This document shows, piece after piece, positions 1 through 8,406 of a stretch of DNA of 63,006 nucleotides. Both the position numbers and the translations under genes were made by a program. Below the pieces are notes generated by a model, which made no database searches, was not told the DNA's origin, and saw only the letters and a program-made list of their open reading frames with translations. How positions within the stretch are numbered: the stretch's first letter is position 1; every line of letters starts with the position of its first letter. Origin of the DNA: Alphaproteobacteria bacterium (lineage in GTDB: Bacteria; Pseudomonadota; Alphaproteobacteria; DSM-16000; Inquilinaceae); assembly GCA_028281925.1 (NCBI GenBank), contig JANQIX010000108.1:1-63006 (forward strand), read 5' to 3'.

Positions 1-1
1 C

Positions 2-649
2 CGGCCCGACGCGCCGTTCGACAAGGTCTGCTATATCGGCTGCGGGGTGACCACCGGCATCGGTGCGGTGATCCACACCGCGAAGGTGGAGCCGGGGTCC
101 AACGTCGTCGTCTTCGGCCTTGGCGGCATCGGCCTGAACGTCATCCAGGGGGCGCGCATGGTCGGCGCCGACATGATCGTCGGCGTGGACATCAACCCCT
201 CAAAGCGTGCGATTGCCGAGCAGTTCGGCATGACCCATTTCGTCAACGCCGCCGAGGTGCCCGAGGCGGAGATGGTCCCCCATCTGGTCGATCTGACGAA
301 TGGCGGTGCCGATTACGCGTTCGAATGTGTCGGCAACGTCAAGCTGATGCGCCAGGCGCTGGAATGCTGTCACAAGGGCTGGGGCGAATGCGTCATCATC
401 GGCGTGGCCGGCGCTGGACAGGAAATCGCCACGCGCCCGTTCCAGCTGGTCACCGGCCGGGTCTGGCGCGGCACGGCCTTCGGCGGCGCGCGCGGCCGCA
501 CCGACGTGCCGCGCATCGTCGACTGGTACATGGAGGGCAAGATCAATATCGACGACCTGATCACCCACACGCTGCCGTTCGACCAGATCAACGAAGGCTT
601 CGAGTTGATGCATCGCGGCGAGTCGATCCGCAGCGTCTTGATGTTCTGA
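2..649 (+). CDS. S-(hydroxymethyl)glutathione dehydrogenase / class III alcohol dehydrogenase, C-terminal part
   Basis: The 5' end lies outside the window; 215 residues remain and the frame is open from base 2. The product should be the zinc-dependent, NAD-linked enzyme that oxidises S-hydroxymethylglutathione in formaldehyde detoxification. The visible part carries the GCGVTTGIGA segment typical of class III ADH, then the Rossmann motif GLGGIGLN (about residues 39-46 of the fragment). An FGGARGR segment and the C-terminal helix ending SVLMF also fit frmA/adhC proteins. The zinc-ligand N-terminal domain is not in the window. A 23-bp tandem duplication covers the stop codon. The family call is safe; the exact physiological substrate is inferred from family. 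Confidence 0.9.
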   Translation, partial: RPDAPFDKVCYIGCGVTTGIGAVIHTAKVEPGSNVVVFGLGGIGLNVIQGARMVGADMIVGVDINPSKRAIAEQFGMTHFVNAAEVPEAEMVPHLVDLTNGGADYAFECVGNVKLMRQALECCHKGWGECVIIGVAGAGQEIATRPFQLVTGRVWRGTAFGGARGRTDVPRIVDWYMEGKINIDDLITHTLPFDQINEGFELMHRGESIRSVLMF

Positions 650-681
650 CCCGGACCGTCTTGATGTTCTGACCCGGACCG
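634..681. repeat. 23-bp tandem duplication across the stop codon of the alcohol dehydrogenase gene
   Basis: Two perfect copies of a 23-bp unit lie head to tail (634-656 and 657-679), with two further matching bases. The unit contains the last codons and the TGA stop of the upstream gene, so the second copy is a non-coding echo of the gene's 3' end. It looks like a recent slippage duplication. Confidence 0.9.
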
Positions 682-748
682 AAGTGTCGCGGGTGCTGAG
701 CCTTGGCTGGGCTTCGGCACTTCCGGTATTAGACTGGGTCTTGGGATC

Positions 749-788
749 GACAGCGCCGCCGGGACCCTAGCGGCTCGGCGGCGCTGTC
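749..788 (+). terminator. Strong hairpin after the alcohol dehydrogenase gene, possible terminator
   Basis: A perfect 12-bp inverted repeat (749-760 and 777-788, GACAGCGCCGCC against its complement) with a 16-nt loop lies between the dehydrogenase and the SGNH hydrolase. It is followed only by ATTTA, not a real T tract, so it may be a weak intrinsic terminator or an mRNA 3'-end stabiliser. Confidence 0.5.
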
Positions 789-825
789 ATTTACGCCGCT
801 ACTTCCTGGACAGCTCCGCGAACCA

Positions 826-1587
826 ATGCTGTTGCGATTGTGTGGGTTGGCCATGCTCGCCGCGTGGCTTGCCGTGGCGGAAGCTGCGTCCGCGACGCCG
901 CCGACGCATACGGTCCACCGTATCCTCTTCGTCGGCGACAGCCTGGCGCACGGGGTGTCCGCCCATATGCAGATCATGCTGGCACCCCAGGGGCGCGAAT
1001 GGCGCAACGCGACGGTGGAACCGCATGTGTTCACCGGCGGAGGCGTGATCCGCCGGCCGGGTCAGGATCTGCTGACGGTGCTGGAAGGCCGGCTGCCACA
1101 GCCGGAGCCGCCGGTCGACATCGTCATCCTGATGGCCGGCGTCAACGATGTCGGCATGCCGATCGGCGGCGGCACCTTCTACGGCGAGGCCTGGCAAGAG
1201 GCCTATGTCGACCGGATGCGGACGATGATCGCGGCGGCCGGGGACCGGGGCCTGCCCGTCTTCTGGGTGGGCACGCCTGTGCTCGGCCATCGCCTGTTTG
1301 CCGAAACCTTCGAATCCCATATCCGCCCTGTGCAATACGCGTTTCTGGGCCGTGGCGACAGCGGCGCTACGCTGATCGACCTCTTCAAGCTGACCGCCGT
1401 GGACGGCGCCTATGCGGAGTTCCGGGATTTCGGCAGCGGCACCCCTGAACGCTTCCGGGCCAATGACGGCATCCACTTCTCCCCCAACGGTTATCGCCTG
1501 CTGGCCGGCCACATCCTCGACCGGATGGAGGCGGACTTGTCCATGAGATTGCGCCCCGGCCCGGATTGGAGTGTGCTGGAGGAATGA
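826..1587 (+). CDS. Exported SGNH/GDSL-family hydrolase
   Basis: A 253-residue protein with an N-terminal signal peptide (hydrophobic run about residues 3-20, AxA-type cleavage near 22). The four SGNH blocks can be followed: GDSL at 38-41 with the nucleophile Ser39, a glycine-rich stretch after residue 70, GVND at 105-108, and the Asp-x-x-His pair at Asp214/His217 inside DGIHFSPNG. This arrangement is that of a periplasmic lipase/acyl-esterase or carbohydrate esterase. The late part resembles DUF459-type proteins. The substrate is not predictable. The gene is followed 39 bp later by an alpha/beta hydrolase gene on the same strand, so the two may be co-transcribed. Confidence 0.8.
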   Translation: MLLRLCGLAMLAAWLAVAEAASATPPTHTVHRILFVGDSLAHGVSAHMQIMLAPQGREWRNATVEPHVFTGGGVIRRPGQDLLTVLEGRLPQPEPPVDIVILMAGVNDVGMPIGGGTFYGEAWQEAYVDRMRTMIAAAGDRGLPVFWVGTPVLGHRLFAETFESHIRPVQYAFLGRGDSGATLIDLFKLTAVDGAYAEFRDFGSGTPERFRANDGIHFSPNGYRLLAGHILDRMEADLSMRLRPGPDWSVLEE

Positions 1588-1626
1588 GCAGTCGCCGCAC
1601 CGCCAAAGCGCAGGGAGGCTCACATC

Positions 1627-2412
1627 GTGGCCGTTGAGCTGGCCTGCCGATCCTATGGCGAAGGCCCGACTGTCGTGATCCTGCACGGCCTGTTCGGATC
1701 GGCCCGGAACTGGACCACGGTCGCGCGCGCGCTTGGCGAGCGGTATCACGTGCTGACTGTCGACCTGCGCAACCACGGAGACTCGCCCTGGACGGACGAG
1801 ATGGGCTTCGAGGCCATGGCGGAGGACCTGGACGCCTTCCTTGCAGCCCGGAACATCCGCGCCGCCGCGGTCATCGGCCACAGCATGGGCGGCAAGACGG
1901 CGATGATGGCAGCTTTGACCCGGCCAGACCGGATCGCCGGCCTCTTGGTGGCCGACATTGCGCCGATCCCCTATCGCGAAAGCTTGCTGGACCATGTGGA
2001 AGCCGCAGCCGACCTGCAGCTTGCCGGCTCGGAACGCCGGGCGGAGCTTGACGAGGATCTGAGCGGCCTGATCCCCGAGCCCGGCACGCGAGCCTTCATC
2101 CTTCAGAACGTGGTGCAGGAGGCCGGCCGCTTCCGCTGGCGCGTCAATCTGCAAGCGTTACGCGCCAACGCCAACGCGATCACCGATTTCCGCGCACCGC
2201 ACGGCACCCGCTATGACGGCCCCTGCCTTTTCGTCGCCGGCGCACGATCCGACTACATCATGCCCCGCCACCACGACGCCATCGCGACGCTGTTCCCCGC
2301 GACCGAGGTTGTGACCATCGCGGACGCCGGCCACTACGTCCACGCCGACCAGCCGGAGAGATTCGTGCAGGCTGCGAGCGAATTCCTCCGGTCTCGGGTC
2401 TTCGTCCACTGA
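1627..2412 (+). CDS. Alpha/beta-fold hydrolase, YbfF-like esterase
   Basis: A 261-residue cytoplasmic protein starting at GTG, chosen because AGGGAGG lies 8 nt upstream. It shows the oxyanion motif HGLFGS (about 20-25), the nucleophile elbow GHSMGG with Ser86, an acidic residue in AGARSDY (about 210) and the catalytic His in DAGHYVHAD (about 238). The pattern RNHGDSPW after strand 4 is typical of the YbfF/abhydrolase esterase group that cleaves short-chain thioesters or esters. It is not a haloperoxidase by motif. The neighbouring SGNH hydrolase suggests ester metabolism, but this is only an inference. Confidence 0.8.
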   Translation: MAVELACRSYGEGPTVVILHGLFGSARNWTTVARALGERYHVLTVDLRNHGDSPWTDEMGFEAMAEDLDAFLAARNIRAAAVIGHSMGGKTAMMAALTRPDRIAGLLVADIAPIPYRESLLDHVEAAADLQLAGSERRAELDEDLSGLIPEPGTRAFILQNVVQEAGRFRWRVNLQALRANANAITDFRAPHGTRYDGPCLFVAGARSDYIMPRHHDAIATLFPATEVVTIADAGHYVHADQPERFVQAASEFLRSRVFVH

Positions 2413-2458
2413 CGGTCACGATGTGCAAGCAGCCACCGCGCGGCACCTGCGCCAATCG

Positions 2459-2671
2459 TCAGCGATCCGTCTCTGCTCGGGCCTGGCTGGGGCCGGCGAT
2501 CAGGTCGATCAGGGCATCCAGCACGAACCAGGTCGCCAGGAAGGCAACGGCCTCCAACAGGAAGCTGCCGAACTTATAGAACATCTCGGCGATGGCGAGG
2601 GACCCGACAAGCACCGGGGCCTGCCTGGCCAGCAAGGCACGGCTGCTCAATGACCTGATCAGTGTGTACAT
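2459..2671 (-). CDS. Small membrane protein of unknown function
   Basis: Seventy residues. The ATG at 2671 is preceded by GGGAG at a good distance, which is why the longer in-frame reading upstream is rejected. Residues about 17-30 and 35-60 are hydrophobic, enough for one long or two short membrane helices, and the C-terminus is charged. It lies 73 bp downstream of the large Asp-box protein on the same strand and could be its last operon partner. I do not recognise the family. Confidence 0.55.
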   Translation of the reverse strand: MYTLIRSLSSRALLARQAPVLVGSLAIAEMFYKFGSFLLEAVAFLATWFVLDALIDLIAGPSQARAETDR

Positions 2672-2744
2672 CCTGTTGCTCCCTGCAGATGTGTGTTCAT
2701 CATTCCGGCCGGATACCGTCGCACCGGGCCTCTGCGTCTCGCAT

Positions 2745-5700
2745 TCATGCCGCTCGGAACTGGAAGTCGCCGGACTGCCAGGCGCCTCCCGAGCGGTACC
2801 ACAGCCGCACCCACACATCGCTGCCATCCGTGGGCAGACCGGTCACGGTCTCATTGAGGCCCGTGCCGAGCGAGCCGCTGTTGTAGAGATCGTTGCCGCC
2901 CTGGGTTGACCCTACGTAGAGCCACCACTGGGCCACCGGCGTGCCGTTGGCCGCCCAGCTGAAGGTCGTGGTCGCCCCCGGCAGGGTCGATCCAGGCGTG
3001 GGCGAGACGATGGCCGGCACCGCAGGCGTGGCGGCCGTGTACTGGCTGTCGACGGATTGCCAGGCCCCGGCGGTGCGGTACCACAGCCGCACGAATACCG
3101 TGCTGCCGTTCATCGGCAGCCCTGTCACGGTCTCGTTGAGGCTCGTTCCGAGCGAGCCGCTGTTGTAGAGGTCTCGCGCGCCCGCACTGGAGCCCACATA
3201 GAGCCACCATTGCGCGACGGTCGTGCCGTTGTCGCGCCATTCGAAGGTGACGGTGTCGCCCGTCAGCGTCGCGCCGGGCACTGGCGTCGTGATCTCAGGC
3301 GGGCCGGCCAAGGCCGCCGTATAGGTGGTGTCGATCGACCGCCAGGCCCCTGCGGTGCGGTACCAGAGGCGCACGAACACCTGGCTGCCGTCCCGCGGCA
3401 GGCCCGGGACGGTCTCGAACAGGGCCGTTCCCAGCGACCCGCTGTCGTGGTGCTCGCGGCCGCCCAGCCGCGACCCGACATAGAGCCACCATTGGGCGAC
3501 CGCCGTGCCGTTGGCCGACCACTCGAACGTCACCGTGTCGCCGGAGAATGCAGCACCCGGTACTGGATTGCTCATCGAGGGCAAACCGACCGCGGCCGTG
3601 ATCGGCACCGTGTTGGAGGTGTAGGTCGCCGGGCACCGCCGATCCCTGAGCGTGATGTAGACGCTGTTGGGCGGTGCGTCGCCCTGCGGCAGGCCGAACC
3701 AGAGCTGGTCGAGGCTCTGGGACGACCCCAGCGCGCAGAACCCGTAGATCCGCTGATTGTTGTCGCCGTTGAAGATGTCGACCCAAGTCCGTGAGGAATT
3801 GGTGTTGGTGCCGCAGGGCGGCAGGTCCGGCGATGGGCGGAACAGCGAATCCGGATAGCTGGCGCGGTTCGCCACCGACAGCTTGTAGCGGGTGAAGGGG
3901 CTGCCCTGGACCGTATAGCTCTCCGTGCCCGTGAACTGCAGGACAGGTGTGGGAAACGCATTGGCGATCGGCAGGTCGATCTCGAACATGCCCCGGCCGT
4001 GGGTCACGCAGACCAGCCGGCATCCCATCCAGAACAGATCCCGACACGCCACGTTCGCCGGGCCTTCGTTGGTCGGCGACCAGGTCGTCCCGCCGTTCTC
4101 GCTGGCGAACAGGCCGACCTGGGTTGCGATATAGATCCAGGTCGACCGCTGCGGGTGGATGGAGACATCGCGGATCGGGGCCTCCGGCAGTCCCTGGGAA
4201 ACGCTGGCCCAGCTCTGCCCGCCGTCGGTGGTCAGCCACAGATTGTTCTGCTGGAAACCGCCGAAGGCCGCATAGATCCGGTCATGGTCGTCCGGATCGA
4301 TGGTCAGCGCCAGGCACTGACGGTTCACGCTGATGCCGTTGGTGTCGATCTGAGTCCATTGCGGGTTCACAGCCGTCGCATCGGTCGACCGGTAGATGTT
4401 GCCGTTGGCGTGGCCTACGACAGCAATGTTGGAATCGCCATCGGCAATGGCGATGGCCGTGATCGCGTGGTTGCGCACCGAGTTGCCGATGGCGGCCTTG
4501 ATCGATGCCCAGCTGGGGCCGGCCGCAGTCGTGTTCGGTGTGGTCGCATCATCGGTGCGCCACAGCGACAGGCCGCCGGCAAGCAGGCGGTCGGGCGCAT
4601 TGGGGTCCAGCTCGAACGGCGCGATGAACAGCGCCCGGCCGTCGCGGGCATCGGGGATCAGGAAGGGTGCCGGCTTCCACACCCATTGCGCGCCATTCCA
4701 GCGCCGCCCGCAGATATAGTCGGTCTGGTTGCGCGAGGCGCCGCCATTGGTGTTGCGGAAGATCTGCAGCGTGACGTATTCGCCGTACCACAGGTTGGGA
4801 TCTCTGGGGTCCGACGCGACGTCGCCGCCGTCGCCGCCGAACACCTCATTCCAGGCGTTGGCCCCTTGGGACGGCGTATAGCGCAGTGTGCCGTTGTCCT
4901 GGGTGCCCCCGACGATCGTGTTCGCGCCAAGATGCCCGGCGGCATAGTAGAACTGGGTGACGCCGTAGCCGTTGTTCAGATTGACCCAGCCGTTGGTGAA
5001 AGGCGCCGAGGCGTTGTTGCCGACCGTGGTCACGTTGTCCGCCCGGTGGACGCCGCCGTCATTGCCGAAATAGACGCGCCGGTTCGTTGTGCCGTTGTAT
5101 CCGGGGTCGGCGACAATGGCGTGGTGGTCGGCATGGGCGGACTGGTCGCTCCACCACGTGCTGATCTGCGTCAGCGTGTCCCCGCCATCGGTGCTGCGCC
5201 AGAGATCGATGCCGCCGACCAGCACCAGATCCACGTCCGTCGGGTCGCCCGCCCAGATCACGTTGTCGTACCAACCCTGTCTTCCCAGGAAGTTGGCGGC
5301 CGCGCCCCCGGCTACGTTGGCGGCTTGCGCCTGATAGTTCTGGCCGCCATCGGTCGATCGCCAGATCTGGGACGGGTTCGCCTCTACCGAGGCGTACACC
5401 GTCTGGCTGTCGGCGACCGCATAGCAGACCTGGACACGGCCGCCGGCGGCCGATGGGCGGTTTGCCGTCTGCCAGGTATTGCCACCGTCGGTCGAGACAT
5501 AGGCATTGCCGTTGCTGAGGCCGCCGGCAATGGCATTACTGGAGTCGCTGGGGTCGAACGCCAGATTGCCGATGGGAACGTTCAACTCCCGTGTCCAGGT
5601 CAACCCCTGATTGGTGGAGCGCAAGAGGCCGGTCGTCGTTCCGGCCAGCAGTGTTTGACCATTGCTTGAGATGGCCAGCGCATTGACAAAGCGGAAATCG

Positions 5701-6404
5701 GCGTTGTTGCCGGTGGCGGCGAGCCGGGTCCAGGTCACGCCGCCGTCCTGCGTCTCGAAGATCCCATCGCCGCGGATCGCGCCGATGTTGAAGAACCCCT
5801 CGCCAGTCCCGGCATAGAGCCGGTTCGGGTCCGTCGGGTGCATCACCAAAGAACACACGGCGAGATTGGCCATCAGATCGTCGGTCGGCGCCCAGGTGGC
5901 ACCGCCGTCCGGCGACCGCCATACGCCGCCGCCGACGCCGGCAGCGAAGATACGGGCCGTGTTGGTAGGGTCGATCGCGAGCCCGCGCGTACGCCCGCCG
6001 ATATTGCCCGGGCCCAGGGCTGTCCAGCCGGTGTTGTTGGCGTTCAGGCCGGCGGTCGGCCCCTCGATGCGTGCCGTCAGGGCAAACAGGGTCGCACCGG
6101 TCGGCACGCCAGCAACATCGCGCACCGTGCGGTGACTGGCCGCCCGCAGCCGGTCGAGCTGGCCCAGCGCCCGCGACAGGGCGTCTGAAGGCACCTCTCC
6201 GTCATCGCCCCGTAGCGCGCCCATCTCTTGCTCTATGCGAGCACGGGGCCGATCGGGTATTTCGCGCTTGTTCAGCACCCAGGCCAGACGCGTCTCTGAC
6301 ATCGCCCGGACCTCTTCGGCGGCACAGCCCAGCTCCGCGCTCAGCTCCGCCACCATCTCCTCGCTCAGATCCTGCCCTGCCGCCCGTTCTTCGCCCTCAG
6401 CCAT
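2745..6404 (-). CDS. Large Asp-box (BNR/sortilin-like) beta-propeller protein with three C-terminal repeats
   Basis: A 1219-residue protein. Residues 1-90 are charged and helical, with no signal peptide. From about 125 to 840 there are at least eight Asp-box motifs of the form S/T-x-D/N-x-G-x-T/S-W (for example SPDGGATW, STDGGNTW, TTDGGQSW, SENGGTTW), the hallmark of VPS10/sialidase/photosystem-stability-factor-like propellers. The segment NIGGRTRGLAIDP at the start of the propeller is typical of secreted glycosyl-hydrolase-like WD40/YVTN proteins. Three copies of a beta-sandwich repeat of about 95 residues end the protein, each carrying the same WWLYVGS and VRLWYR cores. No catalytic residues of sialidases are recognisable, so it is more likely a binding or adhesive protein. 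How it is exported, if it is, is unclear. Confidence 0.75.
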   Translation of the reverse strand: MAEGEERAAGQDLSEEMVAELSAELGCAAEEVRAMSETRLAWVLNKREIPDRPRARIEQEMGALRGDDGEVPSDALSRALGQLDRLRAASHRTVRDVAGVPTGATLFALTARIEGPTAGLNANNTGWTALGPGNIGGRTRGLAIDPTNTARIFAAGVGGGVWRSPDGGATWAPTDDLMANLAVCSLVMHPTDPNRLYAGTGEGFFNIGAIRGDGIFETQDGGVTWTRLAATGNNADFRFVNALAISSNGQTLLAGTTTGLLRSTNQGLTWTRELNVPIGNLAFDPSDSSNAIAGGLSNGNAYVSTDGGNTWQTANRPSAAGGRVQVCYAVADSQTVYASVEANPSQIWRSTDGGQNYQAQAANVAGGAAANFLGRQGWYDNVIWAGDPTDVDLVLVGGIDLWRSTDGGDTLTQISTWWSDQSAHADHHAIVADPGYNGTTNRRVYFGNDGGVHRADNVTTVGNNASAPFTNGWVNLNNGYGVTQFYYAAGHLGANTIVGGTQDNGTLRYTPSQGANAWNEVFGGDGGDVASDPRDPNLWYGEYVTLQIFRNTNGGASRNQTDYICGRRWNGAQWVWKPAPFLIPDARDGRALFIAPFELDPNAPDRLLAGGLSLWRTDDATTPNTTAAGPSWASIKAAIGNSVRNHAITAIAIADGDSNIAVVGHANGNIYRSTDATAVNPQWTQIDTNGISVNRQCLALTIDPDDHDRIYAAFGGFQQNNLWLTTDGGQSWASVSQGLPEAPIRDVSIHPQRSTWIYIATQVGLFASENGGTTWSPTNEGPANVACRDLFWMGCRLVCVTHGRGMFEIDLPIANAFPTPVLQFTGTESYTVQGSPFTRYKLSVANRASYPDSLFRPSPDLPPCGTNTNSSRTWVDIFNGDNNQRIYGFCALGSSQSLDQLWFGLPQGDAPPNSVYITLRDRRCPATYTSNTVPITAAVGLPSMSNPVPGAAFSGDTVTFEWSANGTAVAQWWLYVGSRLGGREHHDSGSLGTALFETVPGLPRDGSQVFVRLWYRTAGAWRSIDTTYTAALAGPPEITTPVPGATLTGDTVTFEWRDNGTTVAQWWLYVGSSAGARDLYNSGSLGTSLNETVTGLPMNGSTVFVRLWYRTAGAWQSVDSQYTAATPAVPAIVSPTPGSTLPGATTTFSWAANGTPVAQWWLYVGSTQGGNDLYNSGSLGTGLNETVTGLPTDGSDVWVRLWYRSGGAWQSGDFQFRAA
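2748..3590 (-). repeat. Three tandem repeats of about 95 residues in the Asp-box protein
   Basis: Read on the minus strand, three consecutive units run from about 3590, 3303 and 3018 down to 2748. Each holds a P-V/T-P-G-A/S start, a VAQWWLYVGS core, a SGSLGT turn and a V-x-VRLWYR-x-x-GAW end. The copies are similar but not identical, so they look like old domain duplication under selection. Boundaries are approximate. Confidence 0.8.
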
Positions 6405-6508
6405 GGGTCCTGCCTCCCTTGTCTTGCCTGGACGGTTCTCCGCCCGCAGGCATTCAGATCTTGAACCACTGGTTGTTCGGCGCTCGCGCCAGATTCCCTG
6501 CCCTTACC

Positions 6509-7513
6509 CTACGGAGGTGGCGGCGGCGGTGCGGCCAGCGTCATCTCGCGCAACGCCTGGGACCACATCAGCGCCCCAGTCTTCAGGTCGCGACACCTGA
6601 GCGAATACCGGCGGGTTCCGCCGATATCCTCCGCCACCTCGTAGAGCGCTCGGTCGTCAAGCGCTGCAACCGCCTCGGTGCCGGGGTCGAACGGCAGGCT
6701 CGCCGTCGGCTCCCCCGTTGCGGCGGAAAACACCTGCCATCGGTTGGAAGATGGCTCGCTGACGAAGATCAGCATGCCGTCTTGCGTGACGGCCGCTTCT
6801 GCACCTGGATCGGTTGAGAGCGTGCTCTCGCTGTCCCGGCCGGCTTCCCGCCTTAGCAGCGCAACGCCCGGCCCGCTCTGCGGCTTGATCAGCGCCGCGT
6901 CCCCGGCACCCGATCGCCAGGGCGCTGTCGCCCAGGACGATCCCGAGCGATATGGCACCACCCGTCTTCCCGCGCCGACATCGGGCGGCGACACGGAGGA
7001 CCCACCCTCGATCCGCGAGCGTTCCTCTGGGCCAATGGGCGCTCCCGTCCGGCGATCCAGACGAACCATTGCCTGCTGGTCACGGGTAGCGGCTTCCAGC
7101 ACCTCGGGTGGCGGCGGAGCCCCCCCGCCATATCGCGTGCTCGCCTGCCAGCGGACGATCACCGCATCGTCCTGAAACTCGGCCTCCAGCGCGAAGGCAT
7201 CAGGCTCCAAGGCTTGGGGATCGGCCCAGTCGGGCAACGCGATCGTTGCTTCCCAGACGATGTCGATCGACTGTCCATTTCGTATGGCCGCGACTATCCG
7301 AACCGCGTTCGGTCCACCCGCCCCCGGCCTCCAGCCGATCAGCAATCCGTCAGCCAAAGCCAAAGGCTCGGCGGCGAATCCGGCACGGGCGACGATCTCG
7401 CCGCGGTTCAAGTCAAGGGCAAGGATGCAGCCGTCCGGGCCTGCGACATACGCCATCCCGGCCGGCACGTCGGCGAGCCCATGCGGAATCTGCAAGACCG
7501 GCTGCTTCTCCAT
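6509..7513 (-). CDS. PQQ-like beta-propeller protein of unknown function
   Basis: A 334-residue protein with no clear signal peptide. Several segments have the look of PQQ/quinoprotein-type propeller blades: an early GPDGCILALDLNRGEIVAR, a middle VRLDRRTGAPIG, and near the end FSAATGEPTASLPFD and LKTGALMWSQALR. It ends in a run of eight residues that are nearly all proline, preceded by LAAP. It lies about 100 bp upstream of the large Asp-box protein on the same strand, so both may be expressed together. No catalytic function can be assigned. Confidence 0.6.
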   Translation of the reverse strand: MEKQPVLQIPHGLADVPAGMAYVAGPDGCILALDLNRGEIVARAGFAAEPLALADGLLIGWRPGAGGPNAVRIVAAIRNGQSIDIVWEATIALPDWADPQALEPDAFALEAEFQDDAVIVRWQASTRYGGGAPPPPEVLEAATRDQQAMVRLDRRTGAPIGPEERSRIEGGSSVSPPDVGAGRRVVPYRSGSSWATAPWRSGAGDAALIKPQSGPGVALLRREAGRDSESTLSTDPGAEAAVTQDGMLIFVSEPSSNRWQVFSAATGEPTASLPFDPGTEAVAALDDRALYEVAEDIGGTRRYSLRCRDLKTGALMWSQALREMTLAAPPPPPP

Positions 7514-7953
7514 GCCACCTCAGCTCACTCGAACCAGGGTTGCAGACGCAATGGGCACAAGCGCTACGTGATGAAGAGTATCATACAACCTCAGAGGAGG
7601 CGAAGTCGCCGCATAGATGACGCTGAATTAATCTCGAATATATAACTTTTCAGAAAATTTAGATTAAAATACTGCACAACTATCCTCTTCTGCCCCATTT
7701 GCCTTAGCTCCGCCCAGCATGGGGCGATTCCAGGAAACCGTGCTGCGAAGAAGATCCGTCGACGCAGCCACGGCGTAGCCACTACCGATTGGGGATCTCG
7801 CCATCGCCGACGCGCGCGTCGGCCGGCACAACGGCTTCTCTCAATGCGGTCATGAAAGGCCAAGAGAGAGCCCAAGGCGCACGAGTCCGACGAAGGCGCC
7901 GGTCTTTCTATCCAGCGCAGGCAACAGCGAAACCAAAGGGATAGGAGACGACG
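7514..7953. other. Intergenic region with an AT-rich island between divergent genes
   Basis: A 440-bp gap with no convincing coding frame separates the minus-strand propeller group from the plus-strand small secreted protein. Bases about 7626-7672 are much richer in A and T than the surroundings and hold a perfect 7-bp inverted repeat, TTAATCT at 7628-7634 and AGATTAA at 7661-7667. This is the likely place for the divergent promoters. I could not fix -35/-10 boxes. Confidence 0.5.
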
Positions 7954-8337
7954 ATGCCCAAGATGACCCTGTTCGGTTTGTGTCTGATCCGTACCACGGC
8001 GATGTCCATGATCGCCCTGATGGCGGCATGGATGGTCTTCCTCGGCCAAGCCTCCGCAGCGCCACGCGGTTCAGAGCAGTGGCTGATCTGCGAAATGGGC
8101 GGCACGGTGATCATCGACGACGAAGAAAACGGCTGCTGCACCGACGAAGACCAGGACGGCTACATCGACACCTGCTGGATCTGCGACGAAGACGGCGAGA
8201 ACTGCCTTGAAGAGGAACTCGGCGAAGATCTCAGAGCTCAGCAGCCGGGCACCGGTGGCTTGAGCATCAGCCCCTGGTCGGCAACACCCTATGGCACAAC
8301 CACGCCGCCTCCGATGCTCCAGCGTCAGTCCGACTGA
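7954..8337 (+). CDS. Small secreted acidic Cys-rich protein with a Ca-loop-like motif
   Basis: A 127-residue protein; AGGAGA sits just before the ATG. The N-terminus is a long signal peptide (hydrophobic about 17-32, AxA-like site before APRGS near 36). The mature part holds six cysteines, including a CC pair, in an acidic stretch. Within it, DEDQDGYID matches the D-x-D-x-D-G-x-I/L-D spacing of EF-hand, dockerin and thrombospondin-type-3 calcium loops, and CDEDGENC repeats a shorter version. A calcium-bound, disulfide-stabilised periplasmic or surface protein is a reasonable guess. I do not know the family. Confidence 0.65.
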   Translation: MPKMTLFGLCLIRTTAMSMIALMAAWMVFLGQASAAPRGSEQWLICEMGGTVIIDDEENGCCTDEDQDGYIDTCWICDEDGENCLEEELGEDLRAQQPGTGGLSISPWSATPYGTTTPPPMLQRQSD

Positions 8338-8406
8338 TAGCTGCCCCCGCCATTGATGGTGGCAGGAGGGGAGTGGGGGTGATGCAACAGTCGCGTCGCC
8401 CCCACC

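Noticed and set aside
799..2154. 451-codon open frame on the minus strand
   Set aside because: It lies opposite the SGNH and alpha/beta hydrolase genes, which have full catalytic motifs. Its translation has no recognisable domain and is typical of antisense frames in GC-rich DNA.
3999..5669. 556-codon open frame on the plus strand
   Set aside because: It is antisense to the Asp-box protein, whose repeated motifs prove the coding strand. The antisense product shows no family features.
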